A DNA stretch of 44,174 nt. It comes from Acidobacteriota bacterium. Lineage in GTDB: Bacteria; Acidobacteriota; Vicinamibacteria; Vicinamibacterales; SCN-69-37. Positions 24,418-33,066 of this stretch are shown piece by piece. The first letter of the stretch is position 1. Each line of letters begins with the position of its first letter. The stretch is taken from positions 1 to 44,174 of the forward strand of contig SHUF01000019.1 of assembly GCA_009694745.1 (NCBI GenBank). The letters are read 5' to 3'. The translations under genes were made by a program, and so were the position numbers. The notes beneath the pieces were generated by a model that was given only the letters and a program-made list of their open reading frames with translations, did no database searches and was not told the origin of the DNA.

Positions 24418-27400
24418 TCAGGTTCGGCGCCGATGCACCCAGGCGTACAACGCCGGCAACACCAGCAGTGTCAGCGCCGTCGACGAGATCACGCCACCAA
24501 TCACGACCGTGGCCAGCGGGCGCTGCACCTCCGACCCCGTTCCGGTGGCCAGGGCCATCGGCACGAACCCCAGGGCCGCGACCAACGCGGTCATCAGTAC
24601 CGGCCGCAGACGTTCGACGGCTCCGTTGCTGGCCGCATCAAGCCCCGACTGCCCTTCGAGGCGCAACCGGTTCATCAACGCCACCATGACCAGCCCGTTC
24701 AGGACGGCGATCCCCGACAACGCCACAAACCCGACTGCAGCCGTAATCGACAGGGGCATGTCGCGCAACACCAGCGCGGCAATACCGCCCGTGAGTGCCA
24801 TGGGTACGCCGGTAAACACGATCAGCGCATCAATCCAGCTGCCCAGCGACATGACGAGCAGGAACACGATGAGCACCAGTGCGATCGGCACCACGACCCG
24901 CAGACGAGCGCGCGCGGATTCGAGTTGCTGGAACTCCCCACCCCATCCGGTCCAATAACCCGCAGGCAACTGCACCTCGGCGGCAATTCGCCGTTGCGCT
25001 TCCTCAACAAACGACCCGATGTCGCGACCGCGGACATTGGCGGTCACCACGACGCGGCGTTTGCCGTTCTCGCGGCTGATCTGGTTCGGTCCCACGATGG
25101 TGGTTAATGACGCGACGGACTCAAGCGGCACAAACGTATGGGCGGTGTGCGTGGCCGACACAGCGGCGCCAGGCACCACCGCGACAGGCAGATGGTCAAG
25201 AGCGTCCGGATCTTCGCGCAGGTCGGTCGGCAGGCGCACGACCAGATCAAACCGGCGGTCACCCTCGTAAATGTCGCCCACCTTCGTGCCGGCGACGGCA
25301 GCCGTCACTACGGCCTGGATGTCGGCACCGTTGAAGCCGTAGCGCGCCATCGCCTCGCGATTGAGGTTCACCGACAACATCGGCAAACCTGTGACTTGCT
25401 CCACCTGTACGTCGGATGCACCGGCCAGCGTGGACAAGACGGCTTCGATATCCTGCGCGTGCTCGGCCAGCACGTCCGGGTCGTCGCCAAACACCTTGAC
25501 CGCCACGTCGGCACGCACCCCCGCGATCAGCTCGTTGAATCGCATCTGGATGGGCTGCGTGAACTCGTAGTTGTTCCCGGGCAGCAGCCGCAGCTCTTCG
25601 TCCAGTTGACGCACGAGGCTGTCGGTCGGCCAGTCCGGGTCGGGCCATTCAGTGCGCGGCTTGAGCATCACAAACGTATCGGCCACGCTGGGCGGCATGG
25701 GATCGGTGGCGATGTCTCCCGTGCCGATTTTCGAGAACACGTACGCCACCTCCGGATAGGTCTGCAATTTGCGCTCGAGCTGCGTCTGCATCTCGACCGC
25801 CGTCGATAGGCTGGTTCCCGGAATGCGCAAGGCGTGCACGAGCAGATCACCCTCGTCGAGCGCGGGCAGAAACTCGCTGCCCAGTTTTGAACCCACCGCC
25901 AGTGAGCCGAGGAACAACGCGATGCTCGTCACCACGACCGTCAAGCGATGCCGCAGGCAGACGTCAAGGACACGATCGTAGATACGTGCCGTGCCCCGCA
26001 GGATCACGTTGTCACGCTCGGACAGATGCCCACCGAGGCCCACCGCCACGGCCGCCGGCACGAACGTAATGGACAGCAGCAGCGCGCCAACCATCGCCGC
26101 GACAACAGTGAAGGCCATCGGCGTAAACATGCGCCCCTCGACACCCGTCAGCGTCAGGATGGGCACGTACACGATCATGATGATGACCTGGCCGAACACG
26201 GCAGGCCGCAGCACTTCGACGGACGCGGCGGTTACCTCCTCGGCACGCTCGGCGATGGTCAGTGTGGTTCCCGCGGCATGTTGCCGGATCGACAGCCGCC
26301 GCACACACCGCTCCACCACAATGACCGCGCCATCGACGATGATGCCGAAGTCGAGCGCGCCAAGGCTGAGCAGGTTCCCGCTGATGCCCCAGCCCTGCAT
26401 CGCGATCACCGCCACCATCATCGACAGGGGAATCACCGTGGCCGTGATGAGGGCAGCGCGAATGTTGCCCAGAAAGAGAACCAGCACCACCACAACCAGG
26501 CCGGCGCCGAGCAGCAGGTTGTGCTGCACCGTCTCGAGGGTGGCGTCCACCAGTCGCGTGCGGTCGTACACCGTTCGCGCTTCCACTCCGGCCGGCAGGG
26601 ATCGGTTCACCTCGACCATGCGTTCGGCCACGCGCTGCGCCACGTCACGGCTGTTCTCGCCGGTCAGCATCATTGCGTTGCCCAGAACCACTTCGGTGCC
26701 GTTCTCGGTCGCGGCGCCTGTGCGCAGGCCGTGTCCCTCCTCAACGCGTGCCACGTCGCGCACAAGCACGGGGGTCCCCTTGCGTGAATCGAGGACGACG
26801 CGTTCGATATCGTCGATGGTGACCAGCCGCCCCGGCACGCGCACTAGCAGTTGTTCTCCGCGGCGCTCGATGTAGCCGGCGCCGGCATCCGCATTGTTCT
26901 CGCTCAGAGCGCGCAGCAGGTCCTGAAACGTCAGTCCGAGCGCCATGAGGCGCGAGGGGTCGGGCAACACGTGCAACTGACGGGTGAATCCACCGGTACT
27001 GTTGACCTCTGCGACGCCGCGAACCGTACGCAGCTGCGGGCGGATGATCCAGTCCTGGATGGTGCGCAGATCGGTGGGCGAATAGGCCTTGCCCTCAGGG
27101 GTCACCGCGCCGGGCAGCGCATGCACGACCCAGAAAAAGATGTCACCCAACCCCGTCGTAATCGGCCCCATGTCGGGCTCGATCCCCTGGGGAATCGCAC
27201 CCTCGGCGGTGCGCATCCGTTCGCTGACCATTTGTCGCGCCCAGAAGATGTCCGTGCCATCTTCGAAAACGACGGTGATCTGGGAAAGGCCGTACTTCGA
27301 CAGCGACCGCAGTTCGACCAGCCGTGGCATGCCGCTCAGCGTCGCCTCGAGCGGCACGGTCACCCGCTGCTCGGCTTCGAACGGCGAGTACCCGGGTGTC

Positions 27401-27555
27401 TCTGTATTGACCTGCACCTGGACGTTCGTAATATCGGGAACGGCGTCGATGGGCAGTCGATCGAATGCCACCACACCCAGAGCCCCGAGCAGGATCCACA
27501 ACACCAGTACCGTCCAGCGGTGCCGTACCGAAAACGCAATCAAACGAGCCAGCAT
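24418..27555 (-). CDS. Heavy-metal RND efflux pump, CzcA/CusA family
   Basis: A 1045-residue inner-membrane proton/metal antiporter of the HME-RND family. The first helix is followed by the conserved IDAVPDITNVQVQVNTETPG, then two large periplasmic loops and twelve membrane helices. Helix 4 reads LGALDFGIIVDGAVIVVE, the DFGxxVDGA form associated with Zn/Co/Cd exporters rather than the Cu/Ag type. Family motifs LDEGDLLVHALRIPGTSL and YDRTRLVDATLETV are present. It sits directly after the adaptor gene (19 bp) and would form a tripartite complex with the products at 27575-29068 and 29068-30345. Its length is full and no disruption is seen. Confidence 0.92.
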   Translation of the reverse strand: MLARLIAFSVRHRWTVLVLWILLGALGVVAFDRLPIDAVPDITNVQVQVNTETPGYSPFEAEQRVTVPLEATLSGMPRLVELRSLSKYGLSQITVVFEDGTDIFWARQMVSERMRTAEGAIPQGIEPDMGPITTGLGDIFFWVVHALPGAVTPEGKAYSPTDLRTIQDWIIRPQLRTVRGVAEVNSTGGFTRQLHVLPDPSRLMALGLTFQDLLRALSENNADAGAGYIERRGEQLLVRVPGRLVTIDDIERVVLDSRKGTPVLVRDVARVEEGHGLRTGAATENGTEVVLGNAMMLTGENSRDVAQRVAERMVEVNRSLPAGVEARTVYDRTRLVDATLETVQHNLLLGAGLVVVVLVLFLGNIRAALITATVIPLSMMVAVIAMQGWGISGNLLSLGALDFGIIVDGAVIVVERCVRRLSIRQHAAGTTLTIAERAEEVTAASVEVLRPAVFGQVIIMIVYVPILTLTGVEGRMFTPMAFTVVAAMVGALLLSITFVPAAVAVGLGGHLSERDNVILRGTARIYDRVLDVCLRHRLTVVVTSIALFLGSLAVGSKLGSEFLPALDEGDLLVHALRIPGTSLSTAVEMQTQLERKLQTYPEVAYVFSKIGTGDIATDPMPPSVADTFVMLKPRTEWPDPDWPTDSLVRQLDEELRLLPGNNYEFTQPIQMRFNELIAGVRADVAVKVFGDDPDVLAEHAQDIEAVLSTLAGASDVQVEQVTGLPMLSVNLNREAMARYGFNGADIQAVVTAAVAGTKVGDIYEGDRRFDLVVRLPTDLREDPDALDHLPVAVVPGAAVSATHTAHTFVPLESVASLTTIVGPNQISRENGKRRVVVTANVRGRDIGSFVEEAQRRIAAEVQLPAGYWTGWGGEFQQLESARARLRVVVPIALVLIVFLLVMSLGSWIDALIVFTGVPMALTGGIAALVLRDMPLSITAAVGFVALSGIAVLNGLVMVALMNRLRLEGQSGLDAASNGAVERLRPVLMTALVAALGFVPMALATGTGSEVQRPLATVVIGGVISSTALTLLVLPALYAWVHRRRT

Positions 27556-27574
27556 GTGATGGTCCTTTGCCCGA

Positions 27575-29068
27575 TCAATGGTCGTGACTGGCGCCGCTCT
27601 TCAGGACGTCGGCTTTGACTGCGAACGCATTCTTCGACGCGAACTTCTCGCCGGCGCGAAGGCCGCTCAGCACCTCGACGACGCGGCCATCCTTGCGGCC
27701 GATCTCCACAGGCCGCGCTTCAAACACATCGCCGTACCGGACGAAGACCACCGTCCAGTCACGGAACGTCTGGAGGGCATCAACCGGCACCACCACGGTC
27801 GCCTGTGTGCTGGCGAGGTACACGGTCACTGACGCGAACAATCCCGGTTGCCACAATCCTGCGGTGTTGGAGAGCGCCACACGGGCGGTGGCCGTGCGCG
27901 TGTCGTCGCCAACGACCGGGCTGACCGACACGATGGTGCCTGACGCGGTCAGGCTTGGTCCGACCGCGCTGACCGTGACCCTGCGGCCGGGACGCACCTG
28001 CGCCAGGTCCCGCGCATGCACCTGCACGTTGATCCACACTTCGCGCGTGTCGGTGATCGTGACGAGCGGTCGATCCGGCCCCACTGACTCACCTGCCGCG
28101 GCCATCTGCTCGGTCACCACGCCGCCAATCGGCGCCCACACTTCCAGGCGCGAGAGGCTGGCAGGCTGCGCCGTCGGCAATCCCGCGATGGTCGCGGCGT
28201 CGAGCCCGAGCGTCGCCAGCGCCTGGCGCGCGAGCGCCAGGTCGGTCTGCGCTAGGCTGTAGGCCTGGTCGGCGATGAGAAAGTCCTGCATGGCGGTAAT
28301 GCGGCGCTTCGCCAGGTCCTCTTCACGATCCCGCGTGACACGCGCAAATTCCGCCTGCTTGCCGGCCGCGAGGAATGACGCCGACGCATCCGCCAATTCC
28401 CGGCTGGTGACGACCGCGATGAGGTCGCCCTGCCGCACGGATTGACCGACCGTCGCGCGCAGATCCGTGAGCACGCCGCTCAGGCGGGCCGAGACCCTGA
28501 CTTGTCGGGTGGACGGCACCACGACCTCGCCTGGCAATTCCAGGAGCGGCATCAGTTGTCCGGGTCCTGCCGTACCGATCTCAATGCCACTGCTGGCGAG
28601 CGCAGCCTCCGCGATGGTGGTCCGCCCCTCCACCTGTTCATACGACAGAGCCGAAGTGCGTCCCTGGTAGGTGGCGGTGAACATCACCGTAAATGAATGC
28701 GGCTCTTCAACGGTGCTGGTGCCGAGCAGGTAATCGCCCTCAGGGCGGAACTCAATGCGGTCCACCGAGCCACCGAGCCGTTCAAGGGCGGCGTTCAGCC
28801 TTACGTCGTGTGGCGCCAGCGGAGCGCCGTCTGCTGTGGTGGGAAACACTCGAAACTGCGGCTCCACCCCTTCTTCGTAGATGGTGACTTCCAACCTGAG
28901 GCCTTCACCCGTGAGCAAACGCCCGCCGTGTGGCCCCCGCGGTGCCTCGGCTTCCTCGTGCTCATCGGGCGGCGTGGCGCCACCGCTGCCAGAAAACGAC
29001 TGCACCGCAAGAGTCACAAGCACGCCTGCGACAATGCCCACTACACCGGTCGTCCATTTGCTGGTCAC
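27575..29068 (-). CDS. Heavy-metal efflux adaptor (membrane fusion protein), CzcB family
   Basis: A 497-residue periplasmic adaptor with one N-terminal membrane segment (residues 5-25). It has the extra N-terminal domain of CzcB-type adaptors (GPHGGRLLTGEGLRLEVTIY), then the adaptor core: VRVSARLSGVLTDLRATVGQ lipoyl half, alpha-hairpin, WAPIGGVVTEQMAAAGESVG lipoyl half, and a beta-barrel/membrane-proximal part ending with histidines (GASHDH). The GTG start at 29068 shares one base with the stop of the outer-membrane gene (TAGTG), so translation is coupled. Confidence 0.9.
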   Translation of the reverse strand: MTSKWTTGVVGIVAGVLVTLAVQSFSGSGGATPPDEHEEAEAPRGPHGGRLLTGEGLRLEVTIYEEGVEPQFRVFPTTADGAPLAPHDVRLNAALERLGGSVDRIEFRPEGDYLLGTSTVEEPHSFTVMFTATYQGRTSALSYEQVEGRTTIAEAALASSGIEIGTAGPGQLMPLLELPGEVVVPSTRQVRVSARLSGVLTDLRATVGQSVRQGDLIAVVTSRELADASASFLAAGKQAEFARVTRDREEDLAKRRITAMQDFLIADQAYSLAQTDLALARQALATLGLDAATIAGLPTAQPASLSRLEVWAPIGGVVTEQMAAAGESVGPDRPLVTITDTREVWINVQVHARDLAQVRPGRRVTVSAVGPSLTASGTIVSVSPVVGDDTRTATARVALSNTAGLWQPGLFASVTVYLASTQATVVVPVDALQTFRDWTVVFVRYGDVFEARPVEIGRKDGRVVEVLSGLRAGEKFASKNAFAVKADVLKSGASHDH

Positions 29069-30345
29069 TATCGGCCGCCCTGCACTGATGACGGCGCCAG
29101 AACGGGAGTGGCGCCAAGAATATTTTGAATCGTGATGAGCGCGCGTTGCAGATCCGCGAGTGTGCGCACGCGATCCCTGCGCGCCTCGCTGAGACTACGG
29201 CGCGCATCGAGGACGTCGAGCAACGCGAAGCGGCCCGCCTGGTACCCCTCAAGGACGGCCGCATAGGCGCGCTCACTGGGAGGTATCACCCGTGCGTCCA
29301 GTTCGTCGAGTGCGGCTTGCGCGGCGATGGCGGCCGCATGCGCGGCGGTGATGGCTTCGCGAAGGGAGAGCATCGCCGAGGCGCGCTCGAGGCCCTCGGC
29401 CTCGACGCGGAGATTGGCGGCGGTGACGCGATCCTTCTGACGATCGAACAGCGGCCACGGGAGGGTGGCGCTTACGATCCAGGCATGGCTCTCAACATCG
29501 TGAAGCCGGCGGTAGCCGGCGCCCAGGTCCAGATCCGGCACCTTGGCCGCCCGCGCGGTGTCCGCAACCGTCTCACGACGGGCCTGCTCGGCGGCCCAGC
29601 GAGCGATGTCCGGAGAGGCCTCAAGCGCGGCGTCGAGCGTCGCGATTGGGGGCACAACCGCGACCGACGCGAGCGATCCCGCGAGTTCGACATTCGACGC
29701 CGCCGGCGCGCCCCACGCCGATGTCAGCGCGATCACGGCCTCGCGCCGGGCTTCCTCGACGCGGCTCACCGCGATGCGCGCGGCCGCGGCAGCGGCCTGG
29801 GCCCGATCGAGTTCCGGAGGCGCCGTCACGCCGGCCGTGACGCGCGCCTCGACGGTGGCGGCCACCTCGCGAGCGGTCTCGGCATCCGCGCGCGCGAGCG
29901 CCAACTCGGAGTCGGCTGCCAGCACCCGCACAAATGCCTGGGCCACGCGGCCCTCAAGCGCCACGCGAGCCCTCTTCAGATCCCACTTGGACAGCTCCTG
30001 CTCAATCGACGCGAGCGATGTCCGCAGCTGGCGCTTTCCGCCGAGCTCGAACCGTTGAGCAAGGCTCACGGTCGTCTGGCTCGGCATGGCGGACCCCACG
30101 TTGCGGCCCAGGTCCTCCACATCAACCGACACGGTCGGGTTGGGTCGCCGTGCAGCCTGGGCGGCATCAGCGGCGCGCGCATCCATCTCCAACTGGAACG
30201 CGACCAGCGCCGGATGTTGCGCTACGGCGCGCGCGATCGCTTCGGCCAATGTGACAGCGGCGGCGGGCGACGAGGCCTGCTGGGCAAACAGCGGGGCGGT
30301 GCTGCACACGCAGACGACGGCAAGACACAAGAGACGACGAGCCAT
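29068..30345 (-). CDS. Outer-membrane efflux protein, CzcC family
   Basis: A 425-residue TolC-like outer-membrane factor: signal peptide to about residue 21, then two repeats of long alpha-helical hairpins with PNPTVSVDVEDLG in the first half and GYQAGRFALLDVLDARRSLS in the second, the standard OEP signature. Start ATG 30345 has a strong ribosome-binding site (GAGGAG, 7 bp upstream). It is the first gene of the czcCBA-like operon. The 86 bp upstream separate it from a small Cys/His-rich gene on the same strand. Confidence 0.9.
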   Translation of the reverse strand: MARRLLCLAVVCVCSTAPLFAQQASSPAAAVTLAEAIARAVAQHPALVAFQLEMDARAADAAQAARRPNPTVSVDVEDLGRNVGSAMPSQTTVSLAQRFELGGKRQLRTSLASIEQELSKWDLKRARVALEGRVAQAFVRVLAADSELALARADAETAREVAATVEARVTAGVTAPPELDRAQAAAAAARIAVSRVEEARREAVIALTSAWGAPAASNVELAGSLASVAVVPPIATLDAALEASPDIARWAAEQARRETVADTARAAKVPDLDLGAGYRRLHDVESHAWIVSATLPWPLFDRQKDRVTAANLRVEAEGLERASAMLSLREAITAAHAAAIAAQAALDELDARVIPPSERAYAAVLEGYQAGRFALLDVLDARRSLSEARRDRVRTLADLQRALITIQNILGATPVLAPSSVQGGR

Positions 30346-30431
30346 ACACCACTCCTCGAAAAAGCAACAACCAACAGGGACGGCGCGCCAAGACAGACGC
30401 GTCGTGCAACTTCAGGCGACCAGCGGAAGGG

Positions 30432-30746
30432 TCAGGCGAGCGGAGGGTGATAAGGGGGCGGACCGGCGGCGTCGGCCAGATTGGCGGCCGCGTCATTCAG
30501 CACGGTCACGACGCCGCTGGCATGCTGAAACGGGAAGACCAGTTCGCCACAGATCGTGCGCGAACAGCAGAAACAGTCTTCACCGTCATGCCCTGCGTCG
30601 GCCGTGTGGTCTCCGGCACAGATCGTGGCCGTCAAAGGCCCGACCAATGGCACATCTGCGCAACCGGCCGGGTACGCCAAGTCTGCCGCTGCCACAAGAA
30701 GCAGCGCCAGCGCCAGGCGCCGAGCAAGAAGCCGGAAGGCATCCAT
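30432..30746 (-). CDS. Small Cys/His-rich exported protein upstream of czcCBA
   Basis: A 104-residue protein starting at ATG 30746 with a signal-like hydrophobic segment (LALALLLVAAADLAYPAGC). The mature part has a metal-ligand-rich centre (GDHTADAGHDGEDCFCCSRTIC) and a C-terminal PPPYHPP. Comparable small proteins precede czcC in many metal-resistance loci and are thought to be sensors or regulators, but no function is established here. A longer frame up to 30830 is arginine-rich and unlikely. Confidence 0.6.
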   Translation of the reverse strand: MDAFRLLARRLALALLLVAAADLAYPAGCADVPLVGPLTATICAGDHTADAGHDGEDCFCCSRTICGELVFPFQHASGVVTVLNDAAANLADAAGPPPYHPPLA

Positions 30747-30837
30747 GGGGAGGTGAGCATAGCACACGGCATTTATTGACCTGCGACGGCGCGCAATGGG
30801 CCTGGCCAAACGGGCAGCCCTTCTCGGCAACTGCCAT

Positions 30838-30858
30838 TTATGGCTATAAAAGTCATAA
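30838..30858 (+). promoter_or_regulatory. Probable autoregulatory operator/promoter of the first toxin-antitoxin pair
   Basis: An imperfect inverted repeat, TTATGGC (30838-30844) and GTCATAA (30852-30858), surrounds a TATAAAA core that can serve as the -10 box. It lies just before the antitoxin ATG at 30860. Phd/YefM-type antitoxins bind such palindromes to repress their own operon. Confidence 0.5.
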
Positions 30859-30859
30859 T

Positions 30860-31168
30860 ATGAACGCCAACATAGCTACATTAAAAAACAGCCTGTCTCG
30901 CTACCTGAGAACGGTGCAGTCTGGCGAGGAGGTCGTCGTGCTCGGTCGCGAGTGGCCCATCGCCCGCATCGTACCCTTCCGGCAGGCGCCGGAGCCTGAC
31001 GGCACCGATCCACTCGACGCCATGGTGCAGCGAGGTTCGATCACTCACCGCGGCAGCCCTGACGACACCGCCGGGTGGCTCAAGACCAGAACGCCGGCCA
31101 AGGTCGCATCCGGGAGCGCCTCGCTCTCGGATGTCCTGCTCGAGATGCGGGCCGAGGAACGCTGGTGA
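30860..31168 (+). CDS. Phd/YefM-family antitoxin
   Basis: A 102-residue protein whose first 45 residues (ATLKNSLSRYLRTVQSGEEV, VVLGREWPIARIVPF) are the Phd/YefM DNA-binding and dimerisation fold. The remaining 55 residues form the variable toxin-neutralising tail. The stop overlaps the GTG of the PIN toxin (GTGA), the standard antitoxin-first order. The local A/T-rich leader contrasts with the surrounding GC-rich DNA. Confidence 0.8.
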   Translation: MNANIATLKNSLSRYLRTVQSGEEVVVLGREWPIARIVPFRQAPEPDGTDPLDAMVQRGSITHRGSPDDTAGWLKTRTPAKVASGSASLSDVLLEMRAEERW

Positions 31169-31512
31169 GGTTCTGGGACACGTCGGCACTGCTCCCCCTG
31201 TTTGTGGACGAGCCGGCCACCGACGCCTGCACCGCGTTATTGTCATCAGACCCGAGCGTCATCGTTTGGGAAGGCACGAACGTGGAACTGCAGTCGGCGC
31301 TTTCCCGCTACCGTCGCCACTCGTCAGGCTTCGACAACTTGTGGCCGGGCGTGCGCCACGAGATGCTGCAACGATGGACGTCGTGGTCTCGTGTGGCAGA
31401 CCTGGCCAAGACGACGCTGCGTGCGCAGCGGTTGGTCAATGTCCACCCTCTCAAGACCGGAGACGCCTTCCAGTTGGCGGCGGCTTTGGTGGCCTGCGAG
31501 GATCAGCCATAG
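31165..31512 (+). CDS. PIN-domain toxin (VapC-like), truncated by an in-frame TAG
   Basis: 115 residues beginning RFWDTSALLPLFVDEPAT, with the first catalytic Asp (residue 5), the Glu in WEGTNVELQSAL and the Asp in KTGDAFQLAAALVA. The frame then meets TAG at 31510-31512 but continues in phase for 25 codons (MDFVTRDAALASAARLEGFR...) to TGA 31588-31590. That is exactly the missing C-terminal part of this PIN subfamily, with the fourth acidic residue in TRDAAL. As read, the toxin is probably inactive. The antitoxin partner is intact. Confidence 0.78.
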   Translation: MRFWDTSALLPLFVDEPATDACTALLSSDPSVIVWEGTNVELQSALSRYRRHSSGFDNLWPGVRHEMLQRWTSWSRVADLAKTTLRAQRLVNVHPLKTGDAFQLAAALVACEDQP

Positions 31513-31589
31513 CGAATGGACTTCGTCACGCGCGATGCAGCCCTGGCCTCGGCTGCCCGACTTGAGGGATTTCGAGTCGAGGCACCTTG

Positions 31590-31850
31590 ATGATTCCCTC
31601 GTGGGGACTGCGCGACAGCGGTACCCGGCGCATACGGCTCATTGCGCTCCTCGCAGTGCGGAACGGCATGCGCCACCTCCCTGGCTTCCTTCGCAATGTG
31701 GCACCGCAGGCAGATGGCATTGTCGCGCTCGACGATGGCTCGTCCGACGGTTCGGGGGATCTGCTGACACAGCACGAGGCGGTGATCGAGGTGCTCCGCA
31801 GGCCGGCCGTCAACGCCAGCAAGGCCACGACCAGTTCGAACAACGCCTGA
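31590..31850 (+). pseudogene. N-terminal fragment of a family 2 glycosyltransferase
   Basis: The 86-codon frame from ATG 31590 contains IRLIALLAVRNGMRHLPGFL and GIVALDDGSSDGSGDLL, the nucleotide-sugar-binding start of a GT-A family 2 glycosyltransferase with its DDGSxDGS motif. The match ends near EVLRRPA; no DXD or acceptor region follows. The ATG overlaps the original toxin stop (TGATG). I see a fragment, not a working enzyme. The following 60 bp, to the next gene, contain nothing I can assign. Confidence 0.6.
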
Positions 31851-31909
31851 CCGGGCAGAAGACGGCCGAGATCATCGGCGAGGGCACGCGGGACCAGCTC
31901 GGGCACGCG

Positions 31910-32338
31910 CTACGTTTTCGACCTGTCGCCCCGTTCAGATGGATTCAGGAGCGGGATGCCGAGGCCGGAAAAGTCGCGCACATTCCTCGTGACCAGAGTC
32001 AGTCCATGGACCTTGGCCGTGGATGCGATCAGTGCGTCCATCACGGGCACCGTGCGTCGCGCCCGCATTCGACCCCATTCATCGATCACCGAACTATCAA
32101 CGTAGAGAAGTCGGTCTTCATAGAACTGCGCCAGGCCGTTGAGCCAACGGTCCAGGTGGACCGCCTGTCTGGCATCCCGCCTACGCAGTTGTTCCACACC
32201 CTGCCGTATTTCACCGACCGTGACGATGCTGAGAAACAGCTGGTGTGCCGGCTGCTCGTCGAACCACTCAAGCAGCCCCGCACACGTTGTCGCCTTTCGA
32301 AGGTCAGAGAGGACGTTGGTGTCGAGGAGGAAACTCAC
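31910..32338 (-). CDS. PIN-domain toxin (VapC/FitB-like)
   Basis: A full-length 142-residue PIN ribonuclease: FLLDTNVLSDLRK (first Asp), IVTVGEIRQGVEQL (Glu), PVMDALIASTAKVHGLTLVT (third acidic Asp) and RNVRDFSGLGIPLLNP (fourth Asp with the usual 'DF' ending). All four acidic residues are present. The start ATG overlaps the antitoxin stop by 4 bp. The partner looks FitA-like, so FitB-like is the best subtype. Confidence 0.88.
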   Translation of the reverse strand: MSFLLDTNVLSDLRKATTCAGLLEWFDEQPAHQLFLSIVTVGEIRQGVEQLRRRDARQAVHLDRWLNGLAQFYEDRLLYVDSSVIDEWGRMRARRTVPVMDALIASTAKVHGLTLVTRNVRDFSGLGIPLLNPSERGDRSKT

Positions 32339-32565
32339 AGGTTCACTGATCGACCCTGATCCCGCGAGCGAGTCAGGCGCAGACCAGGGGTGGACGACGC
32401 CGCGCGCAGAAAGGCTTTGAAATCCACCTCCGGGGGGGCGGCCAAAAGTACTCGCTCCAGGATTTCCCGGTGTTCGGCTTCGGTGGACCGGCCGTGTTTG
32501 GCCGCGCGCGCCTTCAGCGCCGCGACCACGTTCGGGTGAAGGTTGCGAACCAGCAACTGAAGCAT
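32335..32565 (-). CDS. FitA/VapB-like ribbon-helix-helix antitoxin
   Basis: A 76-residue antitoxin: an N-terminal Arc-type ribbon-helix-helix (LQLLVRNLHPNVVAALKARA, then HGRSTEAEHREIL), typical of FitA. The C-terminal tail would wrap the toxin. Start ATG 32565 lies inside a palindromic operator. Confidence 0.82.
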   Translation of the reverse strand: MLQLLVRNLHPNVVAALKARAAKHGRSTEAEHREILERVLLAAPPEVDFKAFLRAASSTPGLRLTRSRDQGRSVNL

Positions 32566-32566
32566 G

Positions 32567-32579
32567 ATATCAATGATAT
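32567..32579 (-). promoter_or_regulatory. Probable operator of the FitAB-like pair
   Basis: Inverted repeat ATATC-AAT-GATAT, overlapping a second palindrome TGATATCA at 32565-32572 and touching the antitoxin start codon. FitA-family antitoxins bind comparable palindromes to autoregulate. The A/T-richness stands out from the surroundings. Confidence 0.45.
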
Positions 32580-32589
32580 TACACGGCGA

Positions 32590-33066
32590 CTATGTGCCTG
32601 CTCCCTTCGCAATAAGCGTCATTGTGAAGCGGCCGTACCTGCAGTCTTTGCGCCAGCTGTCTTCGGTCACCGTCAGGCCGGTGATGCCATCGAGAGGTAG
32701 CCACTGCTCCTGTTCGGGCGGCTGCGGACCCGCTGCGGCGATGCGCACGCGTTGAGATTTCACGCGGATGCTAGGCCGACCGTCGGGCGAGGCGGCCAGC
32801 GCGGTGCTGAACGTCCAGTACTGATCGACGCCAGGTGCCGCAGCCACGGCATTGGCGCGAGCGGCCAGCGTGCACTCGGTTTCCCAGACGATCGCTGAAC
32901 GCACCTCGCCGGCCTTGACCGTGAGGGTGACCGAACCTCGATTCGACGTCTCGTCCTGCCCCACCGCCGCATAGCTCACCACGACTGTCGCGGGCGCAGG
33001 CGGCGGCGAGCCCTGCCATGAGGTCGCCATTACACCAACAAGTGCCGTGATCGTGCGAATGGTCAT
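32590..33066 (-). CDS. Exported hypothetical protein coupled to the copper ATPase
   Basis: A 158-residue protein with a weak signal peptide (residues 1-18) and a predicted beta-rich body ([29 protein letters not shown] end) holding two cysteines (ETEC, KDC) that could form a disulphide. No family is recognised. Its ATG overlaps the stop of the P-type ATPase gene (ATGA), so it is translated with it and may belong to the copper response. Confidence 0.55.
   Translation of the reverse strand: MTIRTITALVGVMATSWQGSPPPAPATVVVSYAAVGQDETSNRGSVTLTVKAGEVRSAIVWETECTLAARANAVAAAPGVDQYWTFSTALAASPDGRPSIRVKSQRVRIAAAGPQPPEQEQWLPLDGITGLTVTEDSWRKDCRYGRFTMTLIAKGAGT

Noticed and set aside
31800-31909. Minus-strand frame VPRALADDLGRLLPGQALFE resembling a piece of a carboxymuconolactone decarboxylase-like protein
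   Set aside because: The similarity is weak and covers about 30 residues only; I could not separate it from chance.
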